From Tenacibaculum lutimaris (GTDB taxonomy: Bacteria; Bacteroidota; Bacteroidia; Flavobacteriales; Flavobacteriaceae), in NCBI RefSeq assembly GCF_003610735.1, contig NZ_RAQM01000006.1, positions 82,176 to 146,175 of the forward strand: a stretch of 64,000 nt of DNA. Reading direction: 5' to 3'. The stretch's first letter is position 1, and every line of letters starts with the position of its first letter. The notes below the pieces were generated by a model. That model was not told the DNA's origin. It made no database searches and saw only the letters and a program-made list of their open reading frames with translations. A program made the translations under genes and the position numbers. Of this stretch, positions 7,098 through 15,956 are shown piece after piece.

Positions 7098-8174
7098 ATG
7101 GAACTATTTTGGTATGTAGTATTAGTTACAATGTTAGCCATTTATGTTATTTTAGATGGTTATGATTTTGGCGCAGGAATTATTCATTTATTCTTTGCTA
7201 AAAAAGAAGAAGACAAAAAAAAGGTTGTAAAAGCAATAGGTCCATTTTGGGATGCAAACGAAGTATGGTTGATTGCTGCTGGTGGTGTTTTATTTTTTGC
7301 TTTCCCTACTTTATACGCTTCATCATTTAGTGGTTTTTACCTCCCTTTAATGATGGTTTTATGGCTACTAATTTTTAGAGCTATTGGTTTAGAGCTTCGC
7401 GGACAAATACATAATAAAATATGGGAAAGTATTTGGGATAAAGCTTTTGGAATTGCCAGTTTACTTCTTGCCTTATTTTTTGGAGTTGCATTAGGAAATG
7501 TCGTACGTGGTGTTAATCTAGGAAATGTGGTAGATGGTGTTTCTACTCATGAAGCACATTATTTTTTCCTTCCTTTATGGAATTCGGAATTCTCTCCTCA
7601 TTCTGAAACACTTGGTGTTATTGATTGGTTTACTTTACTTCTAGGAATTATTGCAGTAGTATCACTAACAATTCATGGTGCCAATTGGGTAATTTTCAAA
7701 ACCAATGCTAGTATTAATAACCAATTAAAGAAAGTTGTTTTTACTCTTTCTTTTGTTTTATTAGGCTTAGTAATTATTTCATTATTCGCTTGGCATATTA
7801 TAGAACCTAAACCATTTCATAATTTTATAGAACATCCTTTCCTTTGGATATTTCCTTTACTAACGTTTATAGGCTTGTTTGGTTTATTCAACGTAAAAAA
7901 ATATACAAAGCACATCACTGGTTTTTTATATTCTTCGTTGTTTTTATTAGGAGGCTTGGCAACTACAGTCGCTTCAATTTTCCCTAAAGTTTTGCCTTCA
8001 ACTAATAATATAAATCCTGATTTAACAATTTACAATGTAGCTGCTGACGAATACGGTTTATCTGTTGGTATAAATTGGTTTTTTATAGCTACAATACTAG
8101 TAATTGTTTATTTTGTTATTCAGTATAAAGTTTTTAAAGGAAAAATGGATGATGTAGACTATGGTGAGCATTAG
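7098..8174 (+). CDS. cydB: cytochrome bd quinol oxidase subunit II
   Basis: A 358-residue membrane protein with about eight or nine transmembrane helices, the partner of CydA. Family signatures are VILDGYDFGAGIIH in the first helix, the GPFWDANEVWL loop, and FRAIGLELRGQ after helix 3. It stabilises the heme groups of subunit I and contributes a proton path. It begins 3 bp after cydA and is the last gene of the operon that starts at 4403. No cydX-like small ORF or cydCD genes follow; the 122 bp after the stop hold the promoter of the DUF2202 gene instead. Confidence 0.97.
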   Translation: MELFWYVVLVTMLAIYVILDGYDFGAGIIHLFFAKKEEDKKKVVKAIGPFWDANEVWLIAAGGVLFFAFPTLYASSFSGFYLPLMMVLWLLIFRAIGLELRGQIHNKIWESIWDKAFGIASLLLALFFGVALGNVVRGVNLGNVVDGVSTHEAHYFFLPLWNSEFSPHSETLGVIDWFTLLLGIIAVVSLTIHGANWVIFKTNASINNQLKKVVFTLSFVLLGLVIISLFAWHIIEPKPFHNFIEHPFLWIFPLLTFIGLFGLFNVKKYTKHITGFLYSSLFLLGGLATTVASIFPKVLPSTNNINPDLTIYNVAADEYGLSVGINWFFIATILVIVYFVIQYKVFKGKMDDVDYGEH

Positions 8175-8228
8175 TCTACTTCTTATACTTAGCTAAATAA
8201 AAAACATTCTATTAAAACCTTACTCCTA

Positions 8229-8273
8229 TGTAACTAAAGTTGCAGACTACAGCCTATACAATATTTAAATTAG
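8229..8273 (+). promoter_or_regulatory. Crp/Fnr-type palindrome, site 2, and -7 box (DUF2202 gene)
   Basis: TGTAACTAAAGTTGCA at 8229-8244 has one half-site mismatch. TAAATTAG at 8266-8273, a one-mismatch TAnnTTTG box, begins 37 bp after the palindrome's first base, the same spacing as at sites 1 and 3. Confidence 0.65.
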
Positions 8274-8296
8274 TGTATAATTTAAAAGCTGTTATC

Positions 8297-8824
8297 ATGA
8301 AAACTTTAAACACAATAGGCTTGCTATTCTTATTACTTTTTTCAAGTGTTAGTAGCTCTTGCCAAAATACAAACAACACCAGTCTTACTCTTTCTCAACA
8401 AGAAAAAAATGAAATGCTTTTGATGTTAGAAGAAGAAAAATTAGCTTTTGATGTTTATAACTTCCTTAATGAAAAATGGAACCTACGTGTTTTTGAAAAC
8501 ATCAGTCAAAGCGAAGAACGACATATGAACGCCATGAAAGGTTTATTACAATACAATAATATTGCCTTTACCTTAAATAAAGAAAGAGGTGTTTTTAAAA
8601 ATTCTGAACTTCAAAAGTTATATGATGAGTTAATAAGTAAAGGACAAAAATCTAAACTAGATGCACTTGAAGTAGGTAAGTTAATTGAAGAAAAAGATAT
8701 TGAAGATCTACAGTTAGCTATTAAGAACACCAATGATGAATACAGTATAAATGTATATACCAATTTATTAAACGCTTCATACAATCACTTAAACGCATTT
8801 AACAGAAACATTTCCAAGTATTAG
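8297..8824 (+). CDS. DUF2202 ferritin-like lipoprotein
   Basis: I use the ATG at 8297 (175 residues) because it begins a lipoprotein signal: a hydrophobic stretch, then SSSC with Cys22. The longer frame from 8240 starts inside the promoter. The mature part is an all-helical DUF2202 domain. Its acidic and histidine motifs (MLEEEKLAFDVY, SEERHMNAM, LIEEKDIEDL, YNHLNAF) resemble metal-binding helices of ferritin-like four-helix bundles, so binding of iron or another metal in the periplasm is likely. The reaction is unknown. A dedicated operator upstream and a hairpin downstream indicate a single-gene transcript belonging to the same regulon as the bd oxidase. Confidence 0.85.
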   Translation: MKTLNTIGLLFLLLFSSVSSSCQNTNNTSLTLSQQEKNEMLLMLEEEKLAFDVYNFLNEKWNLRVFENISQSEERHMNAMKGLLQYNNIAFTLNKERGVFKNSELQKLYDELISKGQKSKLDALEVGKLIEEKDIEDLQLAIKNTNDEYSINVYTNLLNASYNHLNAFNRNISKY

Positions 8825-8847
8825 TTGATTTTTAATTGTTAGTTAAT

Positions 8848-8877
8848 AACGTCTAGACTTTTGTTTAGGCGTTTTTT
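8848..8877 (+). terminator. terminator after the DUF2202 gene
   Basis: An 11-bp stem (8848-8858 with 8863-8873, two G-T wobbles) with a 4-base loop, continuing into a T-run. Confidence 0.65.
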
Positions 8878-8880
8878 CAT

Positions 8881-8925
8881 TGTAACATTAGTTACTGACT
8901 ACTGTGTTTTATGCCACTAAATTTG
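8881..8925 (+). promoter_or_regulatory. Crp/Fnr-type palindrome, site 3, and -7 box (RND efflux operon)
   Basis: TGTAACATTAGTTACT at 8881-8896 has one mismatch at its last base. TAAATTTG at 8918-8925 matches TAnnTTTG perfectly and begins 37 bp after the palindrome's first base. The predicted transcript starts about 16 bp before the tolC-like ATG. Confidence 0.7.
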
Positions 8926-8944
8926 CTGTAACAAAACAGAAAAA

Positions 8945-10258
8945 ATGAAAACATCATATATTAGTTTATTTACGGTGGCACTTTTTATATCTGCTACTAC
9001 CCTAGCTCAAACTAAAATTTCCATTTCAAAAGGTGAAGTTTTAAAAAGAGTTCAGGAAAATAACACCTCTTTAAAAATATCTGAACAAAACTATCAGCAA
9101 GCACGTGCCGATTATAAGCAAACCAATGCTGTATTCTTACCAAATATTACTGCCTCTCATACAGGAATTGTAACAACCAACCCATTAATGGCATTTGGTA
9201 GTAAATTGAATCAGGAAATTTTAACACAGGCAGATTTCAATCCTGATTTATTGAATAACCCAAAACGAACACAAAACTTCGCTACTAAAATTGAAGTACA
9301 ACAACCTTTAGTGAATTTAGACGGTATTTACCAACGTAAGGCTGCTAAAACTAAAATGGAAGCAACCAACTTGCAAACACAACGTACTCAAGAATATTTA
9401 TTACTTGAAGTAGAAAAAGCATACATGCAATTGCAATTAGCTCACAAGGGAGTTTCAGTATTAGAAAAAGCATTAAAAGCTGCAGAAGTAAACCAACAAA
9501 TGGCAGAAAACAGCTTTAAGCAGGGATATTTACAACGTGCAGATGTACTAGCAGTTGAAGTTAGAGTTACTGAAGTAAAAAATCAGTTACAAACAGCAAA
9601 AAGCAATGTGCTAAATGCTTCTAACTATTTGTCTTTTTTAATGAATGAAACACAAAACAACATTTATGAACCTTCAGATAGTTTGCAAGTACACTTAACG
9701 AATCAACTAGCTGACGTTACTATTTCTGAAAACCGTTCAGATATTAAAGCAATGGAATTAGCTTCTGAGGCTTATCAAAAAATGCACAAAGCCGATAAGA
9801 TGGATTTTCTTCCACGCTTAAATGCTTTTGGTAGTTACGAGTTGTACGATGATAAAATTTTCAATGTTGATGCAAGTGGTTACGTAATAGGAGCGCAATT
9901 AACTTGGGATATTTTCAAAGGCTCTAAACGCTACGGAAAAGCACAAAAAAGTAAAGCGCAGTATGAAAAGTCTAGATTAGAATACGAACAGTACAAATCT
10001 AAAAGTCAATTAGAATTAAATAATACCAAACGATTGTTAACTGATGCTGAGGAACAGTTAAAACTAACCGAATTGGCTTTACAACAATCAGAAGAAGCCT
10101 TACGAATCAGAAAAAATAGATTTAAAGAAGGGTTAGAAAAAACATCTGATTTATTAACCGCTGAAACGCAATATGCTCAAAAGCAACTAGAATATTACCA
10201 AACTGTATATCAATATAATTATACCAAAGCTTACTTAGATTTTTTAACTAAAGAATAA
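8945..10258 (+). CDS. TolC-family outer membrane efflux protein
   Basis: A 437-residue outer membrane channel. It has a cleavable signal peptide (residues 1-21, ending TLAQ) and two homologous outer-membrane-efflux-protein halves (about 28-215 and 250-435) made of long alpha-helical coiled-coil stretches rich in Gln, Lys and Glu with short beta segments between. No lipobox is present. It is the first gene of the operon and forms the exit duct for the adaptor (10266) and the RND pump (11427). Substrates cannot be told from the sequence. Confidence 0.93.
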   Translation: MKTSYISLFTVALFISATTLAQTKISISKGEVLKRVQENNTSLKISEQNYQQARADYKQTNAVFLPNITASHTGIVTTNPLMAFGSKLNQEILTQADFNPDLLNNPKRTQNFATKIEVQQPLVNLDGIYQRKAAKTKMEATNLQTQRTQEYLLLEVEKAYMQLQLAHKGVSVLEKALKAAEVNQQMAENSFKQGYLQRADVLAVEVRVTEVKNQLQTAKSNVLNASNYLSFLMNETQNNIYEPSDSLQVHLTNQLADVTISENRSDIKAMELASEAYQKMHKADKMDFLPRLNAFGSYELYDDKIFNVDASGYVIGAQLTWDIFKGSKRYGKAQKSKAQYEKSRLEYEQYKSKSQLELNNTKRLLTDAEEQLKLTELALQQSEEALRIRKNRFKEGLEKTSDLLTAETQYAQKQLEYYQTVYQYNYTKAYLDFLTKE

Positions 10259-10265
10259 TCAACAA

Positions 10266-11339
10266 ATGAAAACTATATATACAATCGCCCTTGCCGCATC
10301 ACTTTTAACAATAAGTTGTGGTAAAAAAGAAACAACAAACAATAACAACAAACCAACAGTAGCTGTAAAAGTTGCCAAAGTAACGGCTAATGATAACAAT
10401 CCGTTTATAACAGCAAGCGGAAAAGTGGAAGCTACCAACAGTGCTGAATTAAGTACTCGTATGATGGGTTATGTAACTAACATACACGTAAAAGTTGGTG
10501 ATAAAGTAAACAAAGGTCAATTATTATTATCTATCAATAACAGCGATTTACAAGCTAAGAAAGCTCAAGTAGAGGCTAACATTATTAAAGCGAAAGCAGG
10601 ATTTTCAAGTGCTGAAAAAGATTACAATCGCTTTAAAAACTTATTTGAACAAAATAGCGCTTCTCAAAAGGAGTTTGACGATATCACTGTTCATTACAAT
10701 GTTGCCAAAGCTAATTTAGAAGCTGCAAAACAGATGAGAAATGAAATCAATTCTCAGTTTGCTTACACGAATATCAGAGCCCCTTTTTCAGGAGTGGTAA
10801 CTAACAAATTTATTGATAAAGGTGCAATGGCGAATCCTGGAATGCCTTTAATTTCTGTAGAAGGAAAAGGCGGATTTGAAGTTACTGCGTTAGTACCAGA
10901 AAGTGATATTTCTCAAATTAAAAAGGATACTAAGGTTGATGTAACTATCAAATCAATCAACAAAACAGTTACAGGTAACGTATCAGAAGTAAGTACCTCA
11001 GCAAAAAACACAGGAGGACAATACTTAGTTAAAATTAACCTAGATAAAACCGATGTGAAATTGTTATCAGGAATGTTTGCTACTGTTCAGTTTCCTGTTG
11101 AAAAAACACAAAAAAGTACTGACATGGTTTTAATTCCGTCAGAAGCTTTAGTACACAAAGGACAACTATCAGGAATTTATACGGTAAGTCAAAGTAATAC
11201 TGCTGTGTTGCGTTGGTTACGCTTAGGAAGAACTTTTGGAGATCAAGTAGAAGTTTTATCAGGTTTATCTGCCAATGAAAGTTATATCATTTCTTCTGAA
11301 GGTAAGCTATACAACGGAGCGAACATTACAATTAAATAA
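10266..11339 (+). CDS. RND efflux periplasmic adaptor (membrane fusion lipoprotein)
   Basis: A 357-residue HlyD/AcrA-type adaptor. A signal peptide with lipobox LTISC (Cys18) anchors it to the membrane. Order of parts: barrel-sandwich half (about 48-85, GYVTNIHVKVGDKVNKGQLL), a helical hairpin (about 88-165), the second lipoyl half (FAYTNIRAPFSGVV), a beta-barrel domain (about 200-280) and a membrane-proximal domain. It begins 7 bp after the TolC gene and bridges the pump and the outer membrane channel. Confidence 0.93.
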   Translation: MKTIYTIALAASLLTISCGKKETTNNNNKPTVAVKVAKVTANDNNPFITASGKVEATNSAELSTRMMGYVTNIHVKVGDKVNKGQLLLSINNSDLQAKKAQVEANIIKAKAGFSSAEKDYNRFKNLFEQNSASQKEFDDITVHYNVAKANLEAAKQMRNEINSQFAYTNIRAPFSGVVTNKFIDKGAMANPGMPLISVEGKGGFEVTALVPESDISQIKKDTKVDVTIKSINKTVTGNVSEVSTSAKNTGGQYLVKINLDKTDVKLLSGMFATVQFPVEKTQKSTDMVLIPSEALVHKGQLSGIYTVSQSNTAVLRWLRLGRTFGDQVEVLSGLSANESYIISSEGKLYNGANITIK

Positions 11340-11349
11340 GTAAAAAATT

Positions 11350-11411
11350 GCGTTAGGGATAGAAGCAGGCTACCATGTAGCGCGAATAGCCCGACCACAT
11401 AGTGGTAACGC
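11350..11411 (+). repeat. structured REP-like element between adaptor and pump genes
   Basis: A GC-rich island in AT-rich surroundings. The ends GCGTTA (11350-11355) and TAACGC (11406-11411) are inverted. Inside are two small hairpins, GCTAC-CAT-GTAGC (11369-11381) and ACCAC-ATA-GTGGT (11394-11406). The GCGTTAGGGAT...TAGCCCG pattern resembles a dispersed repeat I recall from flavobacterial genomes. Only this copy is in the window. It may modulate adaptor versus pump expression. Confidence 0.55.
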
Positions 11412-11426
11412 CCAAAATAATAAAAC

Positions 11427-14400
11427 ATGAAAGAAGGTTTAGCAGGAAAAATAGCCAAAGGGTTTATAGGCTCTAAACTTACCATATTATTAATGGTAGT
11501 GTTTATGGTAATTGGTGTGTATAGTTCTTTTTTAATTCCGAGAGAAGAAGAACCACAGATTGATGTGCCTATGGCTGACATTTTTGTAGGGTATCCAGGA
11601 GCGAGCCCTACAGAAGTAGAATCGAGAGTTATCAAACCCTTAGAAAAAATAATTTCGAACATCAAAGGAATAGAGTACGTATACTCTACTTCGATGAAAG
11701 AACAAGGAATGGTCATTGTTCAGTTTTATGTGGGAGAAGACATCGAACGCTCGTTTGTAAAACTATACAATGAGATTAACAAACATATGGATCAAATGCC
11801 GAAAGGTGTTACGATGCCTTTGGTAAAAACACGTGCAATTGATGATGTACCTATGTTAGGGTTGACATTATGGAGTGAAAACTATGATGACTATCAATTA
11901 AAACAAATGGCACAAGAACTTACCAACGAAATCGAAAAGGTAAACGATGTAGCGATTACTCAAAAAATTGGAGGTAGAAATCGTGAAGTACGTGTTGTAA
12001 TAGATAAAGATAAATTAGCCGCTAGTGGGCTAGACTTTTTATCGGTTACTGAAATGCTAAAAGCCAGCAATCAGCAACTGAGTGCTGGAAGTTATGATAA
12101 AAATGATACCGAGTTTTTAGTAACTACAGGAAAGTTTTTACAATCTGCTGAAGATGTTAAAAACTTAGTCGTTGGTGTACAACAAAATCAACCAATTTAT
12201 TTAAAACAAGTTGCGAACGTACTAGACGGTCCAGAAATTCCTAAAAACTATGTAAGTTTTGGGTACGGACAAGCGAGTAGTAATGCTTCGACATATCAAT
12301 CAGAATATCCAGCGGTAACCATATCGGTAGCTAAACGAAAAGGTGCAGATGCAATGCAAATTGCCGATGTTATTTTAGCTAAGGTTGATCATTTACGTAC
12401 CAACTTGATTCCTGATGATGTACATGTTGAAGTTACACGTAACTATGGTGAAACAGCCTCACAAAAAGTATCAGAATTATTATTACACTTAATCGGTGCT
12501 ATTATCGCCGTAACTTTAGTCGTAATGTTGGCCATGGGATGGCGAGGTGGTTTAGTGGTATTCTTATCAGTTCCCATCACTTTTGCGCTTACCTTGTTAA
12601 GTTACTACATGTTAGATTATACCTTAAACAGAATTACCTTATTTGCTTTGGTATTTGTAACAGGTATTGTGGTAGATGATTCCATTATTATTGCCGAAAA
12701 TATGCATAGGCATTTTAAAATGAAACGATTACCGTTTAAGCAAGCTGCCTTATATGCTATTAACGAAGTAGGTAACCCAACTATATTAGCCACTTTTACC
12801 GTAATTGCTTCGGTATTACCAATGGCATTCGTTTCTGGATTAATGGGGCCTTATATGAGTCCAATGCCTATTGGAGCTTCTATCGCCATGATTTTGTCAT
12901 TATTTGTTGCGTTAACGATTACTCCGTATTTAGGATATATTTTCTTACGCGAAAAAGACAAGCATGGTGCCGAGGAAAAGGTAGAAGAAGATGAAACCAA
13001 AGCAATGCAAAGCACGCTAATCTATAAATTGTATGAACGATTCGAGCGTCCGCTTATTGAAAATAAAACCAAACGTTGGGCATTCTTAGGAATCACTATT
13101 GTTTTATTACTAGGTTCTATGTCGTTATTCTTTACCAAATCGGTAGCTGTAAAGATGTTGCCTTTTGATAATAAAAACGAATTCCAGGTAGTAATTGATA
13201 TGCCTGAAGGTACCACATTAGAACGTACCGATGCGGTAACCAAAGAAATTGCACAGTACTTAGCTACACGACCAGAAGTAGTAAACTACCAAAGTTATGT
13301 GGGTACTTCTGCCCCAATTACCTTTAACGGATTGGTACGTCACTACGATTTACGTGGTGGTAGTAATATGGCGGATATTCAGGTAAACTTGGTTGACAAA
13401 AAAGATAGAAGTATACAAAGTCACGATATAGCTAAATTGATGCGTGGTGATATTCAAAACATTGCTAAAAAGTTCAAAGCAAATGTAAAATTAGTAGAAG
13501 TTCCACCAGGACCACCTGTATTATCAACCATTGTTGCTGAAGTGTACGGGCCAGATTATGAAAAGCAAATTGAAATTGCTAATGAAGTTCAAAATATCTT
13601 ACATAATACAAATGACGTTGTAGATATCGATTGGATGGTAGAAGACAATCAAACTGAATATGAATTTGTAATCGACAAGGAAAAAGCAATGTTGTATGGT
13701 GTGGCACCTCAGCAAATTGCTTACACATTGAATATGGCATTGTCTAACAGAGCGGTTTCAACCTTATATGATGAAGACGCTTCTAATCAAGTAGGAATTG
13801 TGTTTGCTTTGGATGAGAAAGAGAAGTCTTCTGTTCAAGATATTGCTCAGTTACAGATTAAATCGCAACACGGCAACATGGTTTCTATAAGTGATTTAGT
13901 TTCTATTGAAGAAAAGAACAGCGCAAAAAGTATTTACAGAAAGAATCAAAAACGTGTGGTATATGTGATGGCTGATATGGCTGGGGAATTGGAAAGTCCT
14001 GCTTATGCTATTTTAGGGATGGAAGAAAAATTAAAAGAGATTCCGCTTCCAAAGGGATATGAATTAAATGAGCTATACATTAAACAACCCGATTTTGAAG
14101 ATAATTACACCGTAAAATGGGATGGTGAATGGCAAATTACCTTAGAAGTGTTTAGAGATTTAGGTATCGCCTTTTTAGGAGTAATCATTATTATTTATAT
14201 GTTGATTGTAGGGTGGTTTCAAAACTTTAAAGCTCCAATTGTAATGATGGTTGCAATTCCATTATCTATGGTAGGAATTATTTTAGGACACTGGATGATG
14301 GGGGCTTATTTTACAGCTACTTCATTTATTGGAATGATTGCCCTAGCAGGAATTATGGTACGAAACTCCGTCTTACTTATTGACTTCGTTAATTTACGTT

Positions 14401-14633
14401 TAGCAGAAGGAATTCCGTTAAAACAAGCTGTTATAGAAGCTGGTGCTGTTCGTACTACTCCTATTCTACTAACTGCAGGTACTGTAGTTATTGGGGCATT
14501 TGTAATCTTATTTGACCCTATTTTCCAAGGATTAGCCATTTCTTTAATGGGAGGAACTATTACTGCAACTGTACTAACCTTATTGGTAGTACCATTAGTA
14601 TACTATTTAATTGAACGTAAAAACTATAAATAA
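11427..14633 (+). CDS. RND efflux transporter permease
   Basis: A 1068-residue inner membrane pump of the AcrB/HAE1 superfamily, full length. It has one N-terminal transmembrane helix (about 13-33), a large periplasmic porter domain (about 40-340), helices 2-6 (about 345-510), a second helix and periplasmic domain (about 550-880) and the last five helices. TM4 carries the proton-relay aspartate pair in GIVVDDSIIIAENM. The gene ends one base before the next start codon, so translation is probably coupled. With the adaptor and TolC genes upstream it forms a complete tripartite pump driven by proton influx. Confidence 0.95.
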   Translation: MKEGLAGKIAKGFIGSKLTILLMVVFMVIGVYSSFLIPREEEPQIDVPMADIFVGYPGASPTEVESRVIKPLEKIISNIKGIEYVYSTSMKEQGMVIVQFYVGEDIERSFVKLYNEINKHMDQMPKGVTMPLVKTRAIDDVPMLGLTLWSENYDDYQLKQMAQELTNEIEKVNDVAITQKIGGRNREVRVVIDKDKLAASGLDFLSVTEMLKASNQQLSAGSYDKNDTEFLVTTGKFLQSAEDVKNLVVGVQQNQPIYLKQVANVLDGPEIPKNYVSFGYGQASSNASTYQSEYPAVTISVAKRKGADAMQIADVILAKVDHLRTNLIPDDVHVEVTRNYGETASQKVSELLLHLIGAIIAVTLVVMLAMGWRGGLVVFLSVPITFALTLLSYYMLDYTLNRITLFALVFVTGIVVDDSIIIAENMHRHFKMKRLPFKQAALYAINEVGNPTILATFTVIASVLPMAFVSGLMGPYMSPMPIGASIAMILSLFVALTITPYLGYIFLREKDKHGAEEKVEEDETKAMQSTLIYKLYERFERPLIENKTKRWAFLGITIVLLLGSMSLFFTKSVAVKMLPFDNKNEFQVVIDMPEGTTLERTDAVTKEIAQYLATRPEVVNYQSYVGTSAPITFNGLVRHYDLRGGSNMADIQVNLVDKKDRSIQSHDIAKLMRGDIQNIAKKFKANVKLVEVPPGPPVLSTIVAEVYGPDYEKQIEIANEVQNILHNTNDVVDIDWMVEDNQTEYEFVIDKEKAMLYGVAPQQIAYTLNMALSNRAVSTLYDEDASNQVGIVFALDEKEKSSVQDIAQLQIKSQHGNMVSISDLVSIEEKNSAKSIYRKNQKRVVYVMADMAGELESPAYAILGMEEKLKEIPLPKGYELNELYIKQPDFEDNYTVKWDGEWQITLEVFRDLGIAFLGVIIIIYMLIVGWFQNFKAPIVMMVAIPLSMVGIILGHWMMGAYFTATSFIGMIALAGIMVRNSVLLIDFVNLRLAEGIPLKQAVIEAGAVRTTPILLTAGTVVIGAFVILFDPIFQGLAISLMGGTITATVLTLLVVPLVYYLIERKNYK

Positions 14634-14634
14634 G

Positions 14635-14940
14635 ATGAAGTTATTAATAATAACCGTAGTTGATGGGCTTCAAAATGAAGTAATGAAACTATTAAAAGAA
14701 GCAGCTATAGATAATTTTAGTGCTTCTGATATTGAAGGTTTTCGAAATTCTTTTCCTGTAATTTCTGTAAATGATTGGTTTTCTGGAAATGAAAAAGCAA
14801 CTGGTTCATATATGTATTTCTCATTTACTGAAACTGATAAAATAGATACACTGTTTAACTTAATTGAAACTTTTAATAAAAATTTAGAAACAAATAATCC
14901 AATACGAGCTGTTGTGGTTCCTATTGATAAATATATTTAA
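14635..14940 (+). CDS. small PII-like (DUF3240-type) protein in the RND operon
   Basis: A 101-residue protein starting at ATG 14635, one base after the pump's stop; the longer frame from 14611 would overlap the pump gene and is unlikely. The beta-alpha-beta pattern (MKLLIITVVDGLQNEVMKLLKEAAI, then a variable loop, then YMYFSFTETDKIDTLFNLIETF) and the C-terminal strand RAVVVPIDKY suggest a ferredoxin-like PII fold. PII-like DUF3240 proteins are known beside metal RND pumps in other bacteria. It may sense a metal or metabolite and tune the pump; that role is inference. Confidence 0.65.
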   Translation: MKLLIITVVDGLQNEVMKLLKEAAIDNFSASDIEGFRNSFPVISVNDWFSGNEKATGSYMYFSFTETDKIDTLFNLIETFNKNLETNNPIRAVVVPIDKYI

Positions 14941-14942
14941 TT

Positions 14943-15131
14943 ATGAAGAATAGAATTGTACGTGGTATTGCTGGTAGTTTTATACTTATTAGTTTAATCT
15001 TAGCTATTAAAGTAAATATTAATTGGTTATGGTTTACTGCTTTTGTAGGTGCCAATTTATTACAATCATCATTAACCAAATGGTGTTTAATGGATGATAT
15101 TTTAACCAAGGTTTTTAAAGTAAAAGAGTAA
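14943..15131 (+). CDS. DUF2892 (YgaP transmembrane-type) small membrane protein
   Basis: A 62-residue inner membrane protein with two transmembrane segments (about 7-25 and 29-46) and a short cytoplasmic tail. The N-terminal NRIVRGIAG and the following WLWFTAFVGANLLQSSLTKWCLMD match the DUF2892/YgaP membrane domain family, including the single conserved Cys before the tail. In E. coli YgaP this module is fused to a rhodanese domain; here it stands alone. It starts 2 bp after the PII-like gene and closes the pump operon, hinting at a link with sulfur or redox stress. Confidence 0.8.
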   Translation: MKNRIVRGIAGSFILISLILAIKVNINWLWFTAFVGANLLQSSLTKWCLMDDILTKVFKVKE

Positions 15132-15135
15132 CTAT

Positions 15136-15939
15136 TTATACTACAGAATAGTTTAACATGAGTTGAATCTTTTTATACAATTGTGGAAATTGTTGCTGTA
15201 AATCTTTTGGAGTTTCAAAAAAGTGCTCCATAATTACAGCAACAAATTCCAATTTATTTGTTAATGCATATGCTCTAAAATAACCTGATGATTTAATTCT
15301 TTCAGCATTCGCTTTATCATCCATAAAACTGGTTATTTCTTCAAATAAACGGTAATAAATTCGGGCACTTACATCTTTCGATTTTCTTCCATGAAAGGTT
15401 AACGCATGTGAAAACTCATGAATTCCTAAGTTTAAATTATCATTCAATACAATATCTCCTAACAAAAAATCTTCCCAAGAAAACACAATAGATTTTAATC
15501 TTGGGTTAAACTCTCCTTTATGATATTGTTTAGTTATTGTTGAATAAAAACTAGTAGGATATATTATAATTTTATCGAAAGTTGTTGTAAGGTATTTACG
15601 CATTCCGAAAGTTAATTTAATATACGATGCTGCTATTAGAACTTTTGCTTCTGGAGTTAAGTCAAAATCATCTCTTTCAACAAAATCATAGGTTCTGATA
15701 AACTTGGTCAGTCGATGTTCAAAATACACTTTTTGTTTTTCACTTAGTTTTTTATAGAACCTTACATTTTCAACTAAAAACGCTTTCTTTTTCTTAGGCA
15801 ATTTCTTCTTTATTGGGTAAAAATGCACAAAAATAGGTTTGTTAAAAATAGATACATAAACGGACTCAATAACATTAACTCCAACCCCAATAAAACCAAT
15901 AAAAATGGCAGTATATTTAATTAAAAAAATAGGTTTCAT
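15136..15939 (-). CDS. MtfA-like zinc metallopeptidase, membrane-anchored
   Basis: A 267-residue protein with an N-terminal hydrophobic segment (about 5-28) as membrane anchor and an MtfA-type gluzincin domain after it. The zinc-binding motif HEFSH is at 174-178 (GIHEFSHALTFHG), and the downstream NKLEFVAVIMEHFFETP supplies the third-ligand glutamate. E. coli MtfA is a soluble peptidase acting on the Mlc repressor pathway; the substrate here is unknown. It is convergent with the pump operon, separated by only 4 bp. A TGTAAC palindrome and a perfect TAnnTTTG box lie upstream. Confidence 0.88.
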   Translation of the reverse strand: MKPIFLIKYTAIFIGFIGVGVNVIESVYVSIFNKPIFVHFYPIKKKLPKKKKAFLVENVRFYKKLSEKQKVYFEHRLTKFIRTYDFVERDDFDLTPEAKVLIAASYIKLTFGMRKYLTTTFDKIIIYPTSFYSTITKQYHKGEFNPRLKSIVFSWEDFLLGDIVLNDNLNLGIHEFSHALTFHGRKSKDVSARIYYRLFEEITSFMDDKANAERIKSSGYFRAYALTNKLEFVAVIMEHFFETPKDLQQQFPQLYKKIQLMLNYSVV

Positions 15940-15956
15940 ATCAATTTTGAAAAAAT

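Noticed and set aside
8240..8296. Longer start for the DUF2202 protein
   Set aside because: It would begin inside the palindrome and promoter region; the ATG at 8297 gives a clean lipoprotein signal.
11282..11716. 144-codon minus-strand ORF across the adaptor-pump junction
   Set aside because: It is antisense to two well-supported genes and the REP-like element, with no family resemblance.
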